Assembly: GCF_012933545.1 (NCBI RefSeq)
Contig: NZ_JAADJU010000004.1
Span: forward strand, 62,001 to 126,000
Length of the DNA stretch: 64,000 bases
From: Rouxiella aceris
Lineage (GTDB): Bacteria > Pseudomonadota > Gammaproteobacteria > Enterobacterales > Enterobacteriaceae
Direction: 5' to 3'
Part shown: positions 49,337 to 59,897 of the stretch, piece by piece
How the letters are laid out: every line of letters starts with the position of its first letter
How positions within the stretch are numbered: the first letter of the stretch is position 1
Translations under genes and position numbers: made by a program
Notes under the pieces: model-generated
What the model was told of the DNA's origin: nothing
Databases searched by the model: none
The model's input: the letters and a program-made list of their open reading frames with translations, nothing else

Positions 49337-50572
49337 TCAGGCTTTTTTCGCCGCATTGGCAGTCAATTCAACAATACGCATAATCACCGCTACCGCACTT
49401 TCCATCCCTTCAAGCGTAATAAATTCATGCTTCCCATGGAAATTATAACCGCCGGTAAAAATATTCGGGCATGGCAAGCCACGGAATGAGAGTTGCGCGC
49501 CATCGGTGCCGCCGCGGATCGGTTTGAGAATCGGCTCAATATCGCAGTCTTTCATCGCCTGCTGGGCTATCTCAATAATATGCGGATGCTTCATCACTTG
49601 TTCGCGCATATTGTAGTAGTGATCATCGAGGGTGACTTCGATATAACAGTCACGATGCAGACCTTTGCCGACGGCCTGGGCGACATCAATGATTTTCTGC
49701 TTGCGTGCCTCAAACTGGGTTTTATCAAAATCACGCAGGATATAGTGCATTTCTGCGCGTTCGACATTGCCCTTGATCGAGGTCAGATGATAAAAACCCT
49801 GATAACCATCGGTTTTTTCTGGCGTTTCATCCGGCGGCAACGACTCGTGGAAGCGAGTTGCCAGGGACAAGGCATTTACCATCACCCCTTTGGCGCTGCC
49901 AGGATGCACATTGTTGCCAACAATTTTGATTGTCGCCGACGCAGCGTTAAAGTTTTCAAACTCCAGTTCACCGACACCGCCGCCATCAACGGTGTAAGCC
50001 CACTGGGCAGCAAATGCCTTGATATCAAAACTCTGCGCACCCTTGCCAATTTCTTCATCCGGCGTAAATGCCAGACGAATTTCGCCGTGGGGAATATCAC
50101 TGTTTCTTAGCCGCACCATCGCGGTAATGATTTCAGCAATGCCGGCTTTATCATCGGCACCAAGCAGCGTTTTACCGTCGGTGGTGATCAGCGTTTGACC
50201 AAGCAACTGATGTAAAACCGGAAACATCACCGGAGAAAGAATTTCTTCGCCATGACCCAGGGCAATATCTCCACCGCGATAGTTCTCAACGATCTGCGCA
50301 TTAACGTGGCGGGCAGTAAAATCCGGGGCGGTATCAAGATGGGAAATAAAACCGATAACCGGCACTGGCCAGCTGGCCGTAGCCGGAATGCTGGCCATTA
50401 CACAGCCTTTATTGCTGAGCGTAACCTGCTCAAATCCCAGAGCAACCAATTCATCGCGCAGTGATTGTGCAAGCTTAACCTGCCCTTCACTGCTCGGCGT
50501 AGATTTTACGTTGGCTTTTGATTGCGTATCAAAAGAGATATAGTGGAAAAAACGGTCAAGCAACTTGTCCAT
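49337..50572 (-). CDS. pepT: Peptidase T (tripeptidase)
   Basis: Dizinc M20-family aminopeptidase that splits tripeptides at the N-terminus. It has 411 residues (E. coli 408). Metal and catalytic residues match those known for Salmonella PepT: His78 and Asp80 (SHLD), Asp140 (GADDKAG) and Glu173-Glu174 (PDEEIG). AGAGGAT precedes ATG 50572. In E. coli and Salmonella its expression rises without oxygen through FNR; I saw no clear FNR site here. Confidence 0.97.
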   Translation of the reverse strand: MDKLLDRFFHYISFDTQSKANVKSTPSSEGQVKLAQSLRDELVALGFEQVTLSNKGCVMASIPATASWPVPVIGFISHLDTAPDFTARHVNAQIVENYRGGDIALGHGEEILSPVMFPVLHQLLGQTLITTDGKTLLGADDKAGIAEIITAMVRLRNSDIPHGEIRLAFTPDEEIGKGAQSFDIKAFAAQWAYTVDGGGVGELEFENFNAASATIKIVGNNVHPGSAKGVMVNALSLATRFHESLPPDETPEKTDGYQGFYHLTSIKGNVERAEMHYILRDFDKTQFEARKQKIIDVAQAVGKGLHRDCYIEVTLDDHYYNMREQVMKHPHIIEIAQQAMKDCDIEPILKPIRGGTDGAQLSFRGLPCPNIFTGGYNFHGKHEFITLEGMESAVAVIMRIVELTANAAKKA

Positions 50573-50700
50573 ATTCAGGCATCCTCTGGCGACAGAGTTT
50601 TATTATGCGCAGCCTGAATATCTCAAATATTGCGTCAGGTCATTTTTACTTGGGTTACCTGTCCAGCAAAGTCATTGACCTGACCGCAATAAATTCCATT

Positions 50701-51531
50701 TTAATGCCAGTCGCCGTGCTTCTTGCTCAGAAAGGCATGGACAAATTCCGGCACCACTTCACTGGCTGGCCCGTAGATACGCTCGTCAAATTGACTCTCA
50801 ACCTGGCTTGGTTCGAGATTCAGTTCAAAAGTATGCGCCCCCTGAACACTGGCCTCATGCACAAAACCCGCCGCCGGATAAACATGGCCCGAGGTACCAA
50901 TGGCAATAAAGAAATCGGCCTTGGCCAGCGCACTATAAATTTCATCCATACGCACCGGCATTTCGCCAAACCACACCACATGCGGGCGCAACGGCGCCGG
51001 GAACTGACAGCAGTGACAACGATCGCTCGGTGACAGGTCACCGGTCCAGTCAAAAATATGCCCCGACTCGGTACAGCGAACCTTTAGCAGCTCGCCGTGC
51101 ATATGCAGAACCCGCGAACTTCCCGCGCGCTCATGCAAATTATCGATATTCTGGGTAACCAGTAAAAAGTTATCCCCCAGCGCATCTTCCAGCTCGGCCA
51201 ACGCCTGATGGGCGGCATTGGGTTTGATCTCGGCTTGCTGCAACTGACGGCGGCGTGCGTTGTAAAAATCCAGCACCAATTTGGGATCGCGACGGAAACC
51301 CTCTGGCGTGGCGACGTCCTCGACACGATGCTCTTCCCACAGACCGTCACCGGCACGGAAAGTACGAATACCTGACTCAGCCGAAATACCGGCACCGGTT
51401 AACACGACAACAAAAGGCTTTTTCAGTTGCGCAGCAGCCATACTGTCACGATGGAAAATATTCGACCGAAAACGCTGGTGACGTATGCGCTTGTTTTTGC
51501 GAAACCGACACACCCGATGACGTGTACGCAT
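50701..51531 (-). CDS. cobB: NAD-dependent protein deacylase CobB (sirtuin)
   Basis: Removes acetyl and succinyl groups from lysines. The 276-residue long form is chosen: AAGGAG stands eight bases before ATG 51531, and the basic N-terminus [18 protein letters not shown] matches the long E. coli isoform; an internal ATG (codon 31) would give the short form. NAD-binding [14 protein letters not shown] (47-60), TQNIDNLHE, catalytic His145 (HMHGE), the zinc cysteines (RCTES, CHCC) and the Tyr90/Arg93 pair for succinyl groups (FYNARRR) are present. The potABCD genes found between pepT and cobB in E. coli are absent here. Confidence 0.97.
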   Translation of the reverse strand: MRTRHRVCRFRKNKRIRHQRFRSNIFHRDSMAAAQLKKPFVVVLTGAGISAESGIRTFRAGDGLWEEHRVEDVATPEGFRRDPKLVLDFYNARRRQLQQAEIKPNAAHQALAELEDALGDNFLLVTQNIDNLHERAGSSRVLHMHGELLKVRCTESGHIFDWTGDLSPSDRCHCCQFPAPLRPHVVWFGEMPVRMDEIYSALAKADFFIAIGTSGHVYPAAGFVHEASVQGAHTFELNLEPSQVESQFDERIYGPASEVVPEFVHAFLSKKHGDWH

Positions 51532-51662
51532 TATCCCCGCTCCTTATATTGATGCCTATTACAGGATAAACCGTCGCAGTGCCGACGTCCTGCCGTCAAT
51601 GACTGTTAGTCAGTGCCGACAACGGCGCTCACTGTCTTGTTTTATGGTCAATCACTTGGCTA

Positions 51663-52913
51663 TTACTGACCACCGCTCAATACGCGGGCGGGATCGATTC
51701 GACTGGCACGACGGGCGGGATACCAGCTCGCCAGCAGGCTCAGGATCAGGGCCGTGATCAGAACGCTGACAACGTCTAACCAATGGAGTTCTGATGGCAG
51801 AAAATCGATAAAATAGATATCCCCTGACAACAGTTTATGCCCGAGCACATTTTGTATTGCATTGATGATATGGGTTAATTGCAGAGAAGCCAGTACACCG
51901 ATCACCACACCACAAATACTGCCCACCAGCCCGGCCATCAGACCATACCAGATAAATATTGCACGGATCAGTCCATCTTTGGCGCCCAAAGTTCGCAACA
52001 CCGCGATATCACTGCTTTTATCTTTTACCGCCATCACCAGGGTAGACACAATATTGAAACAGGCGACACCGATCACCAGCACCATGGCCAGATACATAAT
52101 GGCGCGGATCATCTGGATATCTCGATACATATAACCGTAAGTGCCTATCCAACTGCTAATGTAGACGTAAGATTTTGTGACTTCTCCCGCATCGCGCACC
52201 AACTTGTTGGCGGCAAAAACGTCATTCACTTTGATATCAATACCGGTAACGCTGCTGCCCATATCCTGATATTGCTGCGCATCGGCCAGCGGGATCATCG
52301 CCAGACTATGATCGAGCTGGCCGCTAAGTGCCAAAATACCGGTTACATGCAGACGAATACGTTTGGGCTGTAACAGCTTCATTTCAGGGTCGCTGTTGGG
52401 GATCATCACCGTCACCCAATCGCCCTGTTTGACGTTAAGGGCATCGGCAACCCCTTTACCCAAGATCATCTGCTGCTCACCGGCCTTGAAATTTTGCCAG
52501 GCATCACCCTGGACAAATTTCGGCACGGCGCTAATGCGCCCCTCCTGCTGCGGATCGACACCTTTAACCTGTAAAGCCCGCAGTTTGGCACCGTTCTCGA
52601 CCAGACCGCTAAACTGCACATAGGGCGCGGCTGCCACAATACCCGGCACCTGTTCAACGCGCTGGATCACGGCTTGCCAGTCATTAAAGGGCTGATTAAC
52701 CGGGCGGATCTCGCCGTGAGGTACTACCGCCAGTACGCGCTCTTTTAACTCGCGTTCAAAACCGTTCATCGCGCTCAGCCCGACAATCAACACCGCCACG
52801 CCCAGGGCGATACCCAGTGTCGAAATCACCGAAATCAGCGACACCATACCGCCACGACGGCGGCCACGGCTAAAACGCAGGCCGATAAGCAGGGAAAAAG
52901 GCATGGCTGACAT
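51663..52913 (-). CDS. lolE: Lipoprotein-releasing ABC transporter permease LolE
   Basis: Inner-membrane subunit of LolCDE, which extracts outer-membrane lipoproteins from the inner membrane and passes them to LolA. It has 416 residues from ATG 52913 and four membrane helices (one at about 22-46, three in the last 150 residues) around a large periplasmic domain. The N-terminus [21 protein letters not shown] is the family start. The ATG overlaps the lolD stop (TGATG), so translation is coupled. Confidence 0.97.
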   Translation of the reverse strand: MSAMPFSLLIGLRFSRGRRRGGMVSLISVISTLGIALGVAVLIVGLSAMNGFERELKERVLAVVPHGEIRPVNQPFNDWQAVIQRVEQVPGIVAAAPYVQFSGLVENGAKLRALQVKGVDPQQEGRISAVPKFVQGDAWQNFKAGEQQMILGKGVADALNVKQGDWVTVMIPNSDPEMKLLQPKRIRLHVTGILALSGQLDHSLAMIPLADAQQYQDMGSSVTGIDIKVNDVFAANKLVRDAGEVTKSYVYISSWIGTYGYMYRDIQMIRAIMYLAMVLVIGVACFNIVSTLVMAVKDKSSDIAVLRTLGAKDGLIRAIFIWYGLMAGLVGSICGVVIGVLASLQLTHIINAIQNVLGHKLLSGDIYFIDFLPSELHWLDVVSVLITALILSLLASWYPARRASRIDPARVLSGGQ

Positions 52914-53635
52914 CAACGCGCTCCCAGCAAGGTAAGATCCTGCTGTAATTGGCCGTCGCGCATTTCCAGCTGGCGGCTAAGGCGATTGGCCAATTGCAAA
53001 TCATGGGTGACCACCAGAAATGCCGTGCCCTGACGCATATTCAACTCGCCAAGCAGGTCAAAAATACTATCGGCATTTTTCTGGTCAAGGTTACCGGTAG
53101 GTTCATCTGCCAGCACCAGCGATGGATTATTGACCAGTGCACGGGCAATGGCGACGCGCTGCCGCTCACCGCCAGACAACTCGGAAGGGCGATGCTTGCT
53201 ACGATGTTCGAGACCGACGGCGGCCAGCATCTCTCTGGCTTTGTCCTGTACTTCGGCACTTTTGACTTTGCCAATCAACAGCGGCATGGCGACATTTTCC
53301 AGCGCGGTAAAATCTGGCAGCAAATGGTGAAACTGATAAATAAAGCCTAGCTTGCGGTTGCGCAGTTCAGCCTTGGCCGACGATGACATGCTGTTCAGGG
53401 ACTTGCCCTGAAAGATCACCTCGCCGGAGGTGGGAGAATCCAGACCGCCAAGCAAGTGTAACAGCGTACTTTTGCCCGAGCCGGAACTGCCGACGATCGC
53501 CATCATTTCGCCCGGTTCAATGGCAAAGGTCACATCACGCAGCACGTCGGTGTTCAGTTTGCCTTCATGGTAGGTCTTGCAGAGGTTTTTGCACTGCAAT
53601 AGCATATTTTCCGGTAAAGGAAGCGAGTTACTCAT
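52913..53635 (-). CDS. lolD: Lipoprotein-releasing ABC transporter ATPase LolD
   Basis: ATPase of LolCDE, 240 residues from ATG 53635. Walker A GSSGSGKS is at 49-56, followed by the Q-loop and [12 protein letters not shown], a LolD-specific segment, then the signature [10 protein letters not shown] and Walker [10 protein letters not shown]. The frame is open upstream into lolC, but ATG 53635 overlaps the lolC stop by eight bases and fits the family; E. coli LolD (233 residues) starts slightly later. Confidence 0.97.
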   Translation of the reverse strand: MSNSLPLPENMLLQCKNLCKTYHEGKLNTDVLRDVTFAIEPGEMMAIVGSSGSGKSTLLHLLGGLDSPTSGEVIFQGKSLNSMSSSAKAELRNRKLGFIYQFHHLLPDFTALENVAMPLLIGKVKSAEVQDKAREMLAAVGLEHRSKHRPSELSGGERQRVAIARALVNNPSLVLADEPTGNLDQKNADSIFDLLGELNMRQGTAFLVVTHDLQLANRLSRQLEMRDGQLQQDLTLLGAR

Positions 53636-54830
53636 AACGTAAAGCCTCTGCGGGTTGTGCGGCGGCGGCGCGCCATGAAGGGTAGAACGTTGATAACAGC
53701 GCAATCGCCATCGCCACCAGCGCAATAATAGTTACTTGTAGTGGCTCAATGGCCACCGGCAAGGATGCGCCGTCAAGCATGACACCCACGGCCGGCATAA
53801 TGGTGTTGAGCTGGGTAGCCAGCAAGACACCGAATAATGCCCCCAGCAATGCGCCGATAATGCCGGCACTGGCACCCTGAACCATAAAAATCATCATAAT
53901 CTGCCGACGCGTCAGGCCCTGGGTTTTCAGGATGGCCACTTCGCCCTGTTTCTCCATCACCAGCAGACCCAGCGAGGTGATGATATTAAATGCGGCAACC
54001 GCAACGATCAGACTAAGCAACAGCCCCATCATATTCTTTTCCATGCGTACGGCCTGGAACAGCTCACCGCGGCGTTCACGCCAGTCTTTCCACTGGGTGC
54101 CCGCAGGCAGGGTCTGGGTACTCAGCGTATCCACATCCAGCGGTTTATTAAGATATAGACGCCAGCCGGTTACATTGCCCTGCGGATAGAGCATCATGCG
54201 CGAAGCATCCTGAATATTGACCAGCATCTGATAGCCATCCACCTCGCTGTTGGCCGCAAAAGTGCCTGCCACGGTAAACAGACGTTGGCTGGGAATGCGG
54301 CCCATAGGAGTGAACTGGCTGACGCTGGTGACCATCAGGCGCAGACTGTCACCGCGCTTGACCTTCAACTGTTGGGCAAGCTGATCACCAAGAATGACTT
54401 TATATTGACCCGGCTGTAACTCCTGCTGGCTGACGCCAACCAGGTATTTCGACAGCGTGTCTTTCTCTTGCGGGTCAACGCCCAACATCACGCCCACGGC
54501 AACGCTGCCTGGGCTTTGCAGCACCACGTCACCGGTAGTCAGGGGCACGGCACGCGTCACGCCCTGCAAGCTGGCAGCAGCATCGTGGGTGATTTGTTGA
54601 GGATTAAGCGATCCCTGCGCGGTGGTGATTAACGCTTGAGGCATCAGACCCAGAATATTGCTTTCGAGATCTTTCTCAAATCCGTTCATTACCGACAGCA
54701 CAGTGACCAACGCCATGACCCCAAGGGTGATGCCGATGGTCGATAGCCAGGAGACAAACCGCCCAAAGCGGTCTGAGGCACGTCCGCGCATATAGCGCAG
54801 ACCTATAAATAACGCGACAGGTTGATACAT
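53628..54830 (-). CDS. lolC: Lipoprotein-releasing ABC transporter permease LolC
   Basis: Partner of LolE; in E. coli its periplasmic domain recruits LolA. The 400 residues (E. coli 399) start with [20 protein letters not shown] and carry four helices as in LolE. It is first in the lolCDE operon, with GGAT five bases before ATG 54830, and is divergent from mfd. Confidence 0.97.
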   Translation of the reverse strand: MYQPVALFIGLRYMRGRASDRFGRFVSWLSTIGITLGVMALVTVLSVMNGFEKDLESNILGLMPQALITTAQGSLNPQQITHDAAASLQGVTRAVPLTTGDVVLQSPGSVAVGVMLGVDPQEKDTLSKYLVGVSQQELQPGQYKVILGDQLAQQLKVKRGDSLRLMVTSVSQFTPMGRIPSQRLFTVAGTFAANSEVDGYQMLVNIQDASRMMLYPQGNVTGWRLYLNKPLDVDTLSTQTLPAGTQWKDWRERRGELFQAVRMEKNMMGLLLSLIVAVAAFNIITSLGLLVMEKQGEVAILKTQGLTRRQIMMIFMVQGASAGIIGALLGALFGVLLATQLNTIMPAVGVMLDGASLPVAIEPLQVTIIALVAMAIALLSTFYPSWRAAAAQPAEALRYE

Positions 54831-55052
54831 GAAATCCGTTAAGTGCAGTAGCTCATTGCAAAGTGATCAAGGATAATAAAGGCTACCCGCGCTTTATGGA
54901 ACCATTAACGGCTGTTGTGTGTGGCTTTTATTTATAAAAAGTCCTGTACAAATCGGATTGACCTGATATTAACCTATCCGCAAGATAGGATGTGTAAATG
55001 TGGGCCACCCCCGCCGCCAAACGAGATTGCGAAACTGCTTATGCTTCAAAAT

Positions 55053-58000
55053 ATGCCTCAAGATCAGCGTTATTCACTGCCAGAACGTCCCGGCGATACC
55101 CGTCAGCTGGGGCAACTTACCGGTTCCGCCTGTGCACTGGAATGCGCGCAAATCAGCGAACGCCATGCCGGTCCCGTGATGCTTATCGCCCCCGATATGC
55201 AAAATGCTCTGCGGTTACGTGATGAGATCCAGCAGTTTACCGAACATAAAGTGATCAGCCTTTCCGACTGGGAAACGCTGCCCTATGACAGTTTCTCTCC
55301 GCATCAGGAAATTATTTCCGCCCGTCTGTCGAGCCTTTACCAACTCCCGACGCTTGAGCGTGGCATTATTATTCTGCCGGTCAACACGCTGATGCAGCGC
55401 GTTTGCCCCCATGACTTTTTGCACGGTCATGCCCTGGTGATGAAAAAAGGCCAGCGTTTGTCGCGGGATAAACTGCGCGCGCAGCTGGAACAAGCGGGTT
55501 ATCGCAGCGTCGATCAGGTGATGGAGCACGGCGAGTTTGCCACCCGTGGCGCATTGCTCGATCTCTATCCAATGGGCAGCGACGAGCCTTATCGTATCGA
55601 CTTTTTCGACGATGAAATCGACAGCTTGCGATTGTTTGACGTTGATACCCAGCGCACGCTCAGTGAAGTTGATTTTATCAACCTGCTGCCGGCCCATGAG
55701 TTTCCCACCGATAAAAACGCCATTGAGCTGTTTCGCAGTCAGTTTCGTGAAAAATTTGAAGTACGACGTGACGCCGAGCATATCTATCAGCAGGTCACCA
55801 AGGGTACCTTCCCTGCCGGGATTGAATACTGGCAACCGCTGTTTTTCAGCCAGCCGTTAACCAGCCTGTTTAGCTATCTGCCCAAAAATACCCTGCTGCT
55901 CAATACCGGCGATCTGCAGCAGGCGGCTGACCGTTTCTGGCTGGATGTTGCACAGCGCTACGAAAGTCGTCGCATTGACCCCATGCGCCCGCTGCTGGAA
56001 CCCGAACAGCTGTGGCTAAAAGTCGACACCCTGTTTGCCGAACTGAAAGACTGGCCACGGGTGCAGTTGAAAACCGAGGTCCTGCCCGAAAAAAGCGCCA
56101 ACAGCAATCTCGACTACCAGCCGTTGCCTGACTTGTCGGTGGTGCCGCAGAACAAGTCGCCAATGGACAATCTGCGCCGCTTTAACGACAGCTTTAGCGG
56201 TAGCCTGGTCTTCTCGGTCGAAAGCGAAGGCCGTCGCGAAACGCTGCAGGATCTCCTTGGACGAGTCAAACTGAACCCGACGCTGATCACCCGTATTGAG
56301 CAGGCAAGCAAGCCGGGTCGCTATATTATGATCGGCGCCTGCGAGCGCGGCTTTCTCGATAATTACCGCCAGTTGGCGCTGATTTGTGAAAGCGATATGC
56401 TTGGCGAACGCGTGGCTCGCCGTCGGCAGGATACTCGCCGGGCAATCAATACCGATACGCTGATCCGCAATCTCGCCGAGTTGCGCACAGGACAGCCAGT
56501 GGTTCACCTGGAGCATGGCGTGGGTCGTTATCTTGGGCTGACTACGCTGGAAGCGGGCGGCATCAAAGCGGAGTATCTGATCCTGACCTATGCCGGTGAA
56601 GACAAACTCTACGTACCGGTCTCGTCGCTGCATTTGATCAGCCGCTATGCGGGGGGTGCCGATGAAACCGCACCGCTGCACAAACTGGGCGGTGAAGCCT
56701 GGTCGAAAGCGCGGCAAAAAGCGGCAGAAAAAGTACGCGACGTCGCCGCTGAACTGCTGGATATTTACGCCCAGCGTGAAGCCAAAGCGGGTTATGCCTT
56801 TAAGCATAATCGCGAACAGTATCAGTTGTTCTGTCAGACTTTCCCCTTTGAAACCACGCCGGACCAGGAGCAGGCCATCAATGCGGTACTGACCGATATG
56901 ACCCAGCCGCTGGCGATGGATCGTCTGGTCTGCGGCGATGTTGGTTTTGGTAAAACCGAAGTGGCCATGCGCGCCGCGTTTCTGGCCGTCTCCAATAATA
57001 AACAGGTGGCGGTGCTGGTGCCGACCACGCTGCTGGCTCAACAGCACTTTGACAACTTCCGCGACCGTTTCGCCAGTTGGCCTGTGCGCATTGAGATGAT
57101 GTCACGTTTTCGCAGTGCCAAGGAACAGCAGACGGTGCTGGAGCAAGCCATCGACGGTAAGGTCGATATTATTATCGGCACCCATAAACTGCTGCAAAGT
57201 GATTTGCATTGGAAAGATCTCGGCCTGTTGATTGTGGACGAAGAGCACCGCTTTGGCGTGCGCCATAAAGAACGCATCAAGGCGATGCGCGCCGATGTCG
57301 ATATTCTCACCCTGACCGCTACGCCGATCCCGCGCACCCTGAATATGGCGATGAGCGGTATGCGCGATCTGTCTATTATTGCCACGCCGCCAGCGCGTCG
57401 TTTGGCGGTCAAAACCTTTGTCCGGGAATATGACAGCCTGGTGGTGCGCGAAGCGATCCTGCGTGAGATCCTGCGCGGCGGCCAGGTCTATTATCTGTAT
57501 AACGACGTTGCCAATATTGATAAGGCCGCGGAACGTCTGGCGGAACTGGTGCCGGAGGCGCGCATTGCCATCGGCCATGGCCAGATGCGTGAGCGCGATC
57601 TGGAACGGGTGATGAATGATTTCCATCATCAGCGTTTTAACGTGCTGGTCTGTACCACCATTATCGAAACCGGTATCGACATTCCCAGCGCCAATACCAT
57701 TGTCATTGAGCGCGCCGATCATCTGGGTCTGGCCCAGCTCCACCAGCTACGCGGACGTGTGGGCCGTTCCCATCATCAGGCCTACGCCTATTTGCTGACG
57801 CCGAATCCCAAGGCGATGTCTACCGATGCCCAAAAACGTCTGGAAGCCATTGCCTCGTTGGAAGATCTCGGTGCCGGTTTTGCGCTGGCAACCCATGACC
57901 TGGAAATACGCGGTGCCGGGGAACTGCTTGGCGAAGACCAGAGCGGACAAATGACCACCATTGGCTTCTCACTGTATATGGAGCTGCTGGAAAACGCCGT

Positions 58001-58502
58001 CAATGCGCTAAAAGAGGGCCGTGAACCTTCCCTCGAGGATCTGACCACCAGCCAGACTGACGTAGAAATGCGTATGCCGGCACTGCTACCCGAGGAGTTT
58101 ATTCCCGACGTCAATACCCGGCTTTCGCTCTACAAACGTATTGCCAGCGCGCGCAATCAGCAGGAAGTGGATGAACTGCGGGTAGAGTTGATCGACCGTT
58201 TCGGTTCGTTACCGGACGCGGCGCGTAATCTACTGAATATCGCCATACTGCGGCTAAAAGCCAAGGCTTTGGGCATCAAGCGTATCGAGGGCAATGAGCG
58301 TGGTGGTTATATCGAGTTCAGCGATAAAAACCGCGTGGATCCGGGTTATCTGATTGGTTTGCTACAGAAACAGCCGCAGGTTTATCGCCTCGATGGGCCA
58401 AGCAAGCTGAAGTTTATGCTCGATCTGACCGATCGGCCCAAGCGTCTGAAGTTTATCGACGAGATGCTGGAAGCATTTGCTGTTCATCTGCTGGCGGCCT
58501 GA
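55053..58502 (+). CDS. mfd: Transcription-repair coupling factor Mfd
   Basis: Large translocase that removes stalled RNA polymerase from damaged DNA and recruits UvrA. From ATG 55053 it has 1149 residues (E. coli 1148), and the Walker A lysine in GDVGFGKTE falls at 634, the E. coli number, which supports this start over the open frame back to 54915 and the ATG at 55041. Domains in order: UvrB-like region (1-~350), RNA-polymerase-interacting domain (~475-545, LEHGVGRYLGLTTL), two RecA-like motor domains with DEEH and the translocation motif, and the C-terminal TRCF domain. Confidence 0.97.
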   Translation: MPQDQRYSLPERPGDTRQLGQLTGSACALECAQISERHAGPVMLIAPDMQNALRLRDEIQQFTEHKVISLSDWETLPYDSFSPHQEIISARLSSLYQLPTLERGIIILPVNTLMQRVCPHDFLHGHALVMKKGQRLSRDKLRAQLEQAGYRSVDQVMEHGEFATRGALLDLYPMGSDEPYRIDFFDDEIDSLRLFDVDTQRTLSEVDFINLLPAHEFPTDKNAIELFRSQFREKFEVRRDAEHIYQQVTKGTFPAGIEYWQPLFFSQPLTSLFSYLPKNTLLLNTGDLQQAADRFWLDVAQRYESRRIDPMRPLLEPEQLWLKVDTLFAELKDWPRVQLKTEVLPEKSANSNLDYQPLPDLSVVPQNKSPMDNLRRFNDSFSGSLVFSVESEGRRETLQDLLGRVKLNPTLITRIEQASKPGRYIMIGACERGFLDNYRQLALICESDMLGERVARRRQDTRRAINTDTLIRNLAELRTGQPVVHLEHGVGRYLGLTTLEAGGIKAEYLILTYAGEDKLYVPVSSLHLISRYAGGADETAPLHKLGGEAWSKARQKAAEKVRDVAAELLDIYAQREAKAGYAFKHNREQYQLFCQTFPFETTPDQEQAINAVLTDMTQPLAMDRLVCGDVGFGKTEVAMRAAFLAVSNNKQVAVLVPTTLLAQQHFDNFRDRFASWPVRIEMMSRFRSAKEQQTVLEQAIDGKVDIIIGTHKLLQSDLHWKDLGLLIVDEEHRFGVRHKERIKAMRADVDILTLTATPIPRTLNMAMSGMRDLSIIATPPARRLAVKTFVREYDSLVVREAILREILRGGQVYYLYNDVANIDKAAERLAELVPEARIAIGHGQMRERDLERVMNDFHHQRFNVLVCTTIIETGIDIPSANTIVIERADHLGLAQLHQLRGRVGRSHHQAYAYLLTPNPKAMSTDAQKRLEAIASLEDLGAGFALATHDLEIRGAGELLGEDQSGQMTTIGFSLYMELLENAVNALKEGREPSLEDLTTSQTDVEMRMPALLPEEFIPDVNTRLSLYKRIASARNQQEVDELRVELIDRFGSLPDAARNLLNIAILRLKAKALGIKRIEGNERGGYIEFSDKNRVDPGYLIGLLQKQPQVYRLDGPSKLKFMLDLTDRPKRLKFIDEMLEAFAVHLLAA

Positions 58503-58514
58503 ATCGCAGATATT

Positions 58515-58544
58515 AAAAAGCCTGAGCGAAAATGCTCAGGCTTT
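58515..58544. terminator. Terminator between mfd and the nucleotidyltransferase-like gene
   Basis: AAAGCCTGAGC pairs perfectly with GCTCAGGCTTT (11 bp, 6-base loop); A residues precede and T residues end the stem, so it can work in both directions. Confidence 0.85.
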
Positions 58545-58580
58545 GATGACTGGGCTGATGCTATGACTATCTCACCGTCG

Positions 58581-59498
58581 TTATTCCTCTGAACGATCAC
58601 TCACTCCAACCAGTTTACGATAGCGCTCAAATTCACTTTCAAAGAAGGCGGCTTTTCTGGGAAGTTCATTGCGGTAGAACTGCGCTGGTATGTGGTCATA
58701 ATCATCAACTGACTGGTTAAGCTCGGCCACCAGGTGAACCAGAATCACATACAAAGGAATGTTGTACTCAACCAGGAAGTAGCGGAATTGGCGCTGCCAT
58801 ATCACTTCGTAGAAATAATCCACGTAAACTCTCGCTTCGCGAAATGGGAGCCTTTGCAGTTTATCGACCAGGAAGTTATAAGCCGGGAGTGCCATTATTT
58901 TAAGCCGCTCTGATTCAGAGCGCTTATCTTTGCCCATCGGCACCGTGGCGTTTGATAAACGTGAGCGTATTGTTGCTATAGGATTTAGTACACGGACAAA
59001 ATCATGACTCATCTCTGCCCCGTGTTGATCGGGCATAACCAGGAATGGTTCAGTATTGAGCAGCAATTTTTCCCCCATGAAATCACTGGCGTCAAAACCG
59101 GTGGGGCGATCAATAATGTCCACCAAGTTCGGATCATTGAAACTTTCGCCAGAGAACACCCCCTTGGCAATTTCTTTGATTTTACCCGTGTCTTTATCGA
59201 TAAGCGTCAGCACTGCAATTGATGGCGGGTTAAACACCTCCTGAACTTTGCCTTCAACGTTAAATATATTGGCTATGATTTCCACATTTTCTTTTTTTGC
59301 AACGTAGTCTACATCCTGAGAAGTGATGTAGGTCATTTCAGGCCGTTCAGGGTATGAATCTATGTAGGCTGTCAGCCAGTACACCACAGCCTGACCGCCA
59401 ACAGTGATAACCGGAGAAGGAAGTTGGTTAGCGTTATCAATCAGGTAGCGATTAAGGTGAATGATCTGCTCTTCAGGAAGGAGTGCATTTTTGGTCAT
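58581..59498 (-). CDS. Nucleotidyltransferase-like orphan protein (305 aa)
   Basis: Function not known. Residues 31-64 read like the start of a polymerase-beta-type nucleotidyltransferase: GGQAVVYW (34-41) followed by TSQDVDYV with Asp62 and Asp64 as the likely metal pair. Later parts (FDASDFMGEKLLLNTEPFLVMP and the helical C-terminus) are not recognised. Such folds occur in antibiotic adenylyltransferases, AbiEii/MenT-type toxins and defence proteins. No antitoxin-like partner is adjacent. It lies between mfd and ycfJ, where E. coli has other genes, and a terminator-shaped hairpin ends right at its ATG, so true start and expression are uncertain. Base composition is more AT-rich than mfd. 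Confidence 0.7.
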   Translation of the reverse strand: MTKNALLPEEQIIHLNRYLIDNANQLPSPVITVGGQAVVYWLTAYIDSYPERPEMTYITSQDVDYVAKKENVEIIANIFNVEGKVQEVFNPPSIAVLTLIDKDTGKIKEIAKGVFSGESFNDPNLVDIIDRPTGFDASDFMGEKLLLNTEPFLVMPDQHGAEMSHDFVRVLNPIATIRSRLSNATVPMGKDKRSESERLKIMALPAYNFLVDKLQRLPFREARVYVDYFYEVIWQRQFRYFLVEYNIPLYVILVHLVAELNQSVDDYDHIPAQFYRNELPRKAAFFESEFERYRKLVGVSDRSEE

Positions 59499-59526
59499 AA
59501 AAAAAGCCCATCTGAGTTGATGAGCT
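59499..59526 (-). terminator. Terminator-shaped hairpin directly before a start codon
   Basis: Leftward, AGC-T-CATC pairs with GATG-G-GCT (59526-59505, one mismatch) and is followed by seven T residues that touch ATG 59498. It may end the 50-residue gene upstream or attenuate the nucleotidyltransferase-like gene. A TATAAT (leftward 59533-59528) overlaps its upstream edge. Confidence 0.65.
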
Positions 59527-59573
59527 TATTATATCATCACCTGTATGGGCGAGATAAGCAGCAGATACGGCTG

Positions 59574-59726
59574 TCAGTACAGAGAGAAACTGCGAGCATT
59601 CTTGGCTGCTACTGCACCTTCAGGACGCTTAAGCATAACCCGTCCAGGCTGCTGGCCGCTACGAACGGCGTCCACGCGCTGCTGGTACTCATGCTGTTGT
59701 CTTTTTTTCTCTTCTTGGGCTGACAT
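59574..59726 (-). CDS. Small charged protein (50 aa), hypothetical
   Basis: Starts MSAQEEKKRQQHEYQQRVDA with a highly charged helix, then GQQPGRVMLKRPEG and an end NARSFSLY. GGTGA lies about seven bases before ATG 59726, and a terminator-shaped hairpin follows 48 bases after the stop. The frame is open up to 59792 but without a better site. I know no family for it; it could belong with the nucleotidyltransferase-like gene downstream. Confidence 0.45.
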   Translation of the reverse strand: MSAQEEKKRQQHEYQQRVDAVRSGQQPGRVMLKRPEGAVAAKNARSFSLY

Positions 59727-59897
59727 GGGATTCACCAGTAATTTTTTTAGAACTAATACTTGATAGCTCAAATATACGCCGGTCGCCTGCAACTGGCAAA
59801 TGATCCTGCCTTACACTGTCCGCAAGTTGCCGATTATGAACTGAATAAGCATTCTCTGGCTATACCAGAGAATGCTTATTTTATCAGGACATACAGC

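Noticed and set aside
56016-57047. Long leftward open frame of 343 codons inside mfd
   Set aside because: It is the antisense shadow of the GC-rich mfd reading frame, with no ribosome binding site or family pattern.
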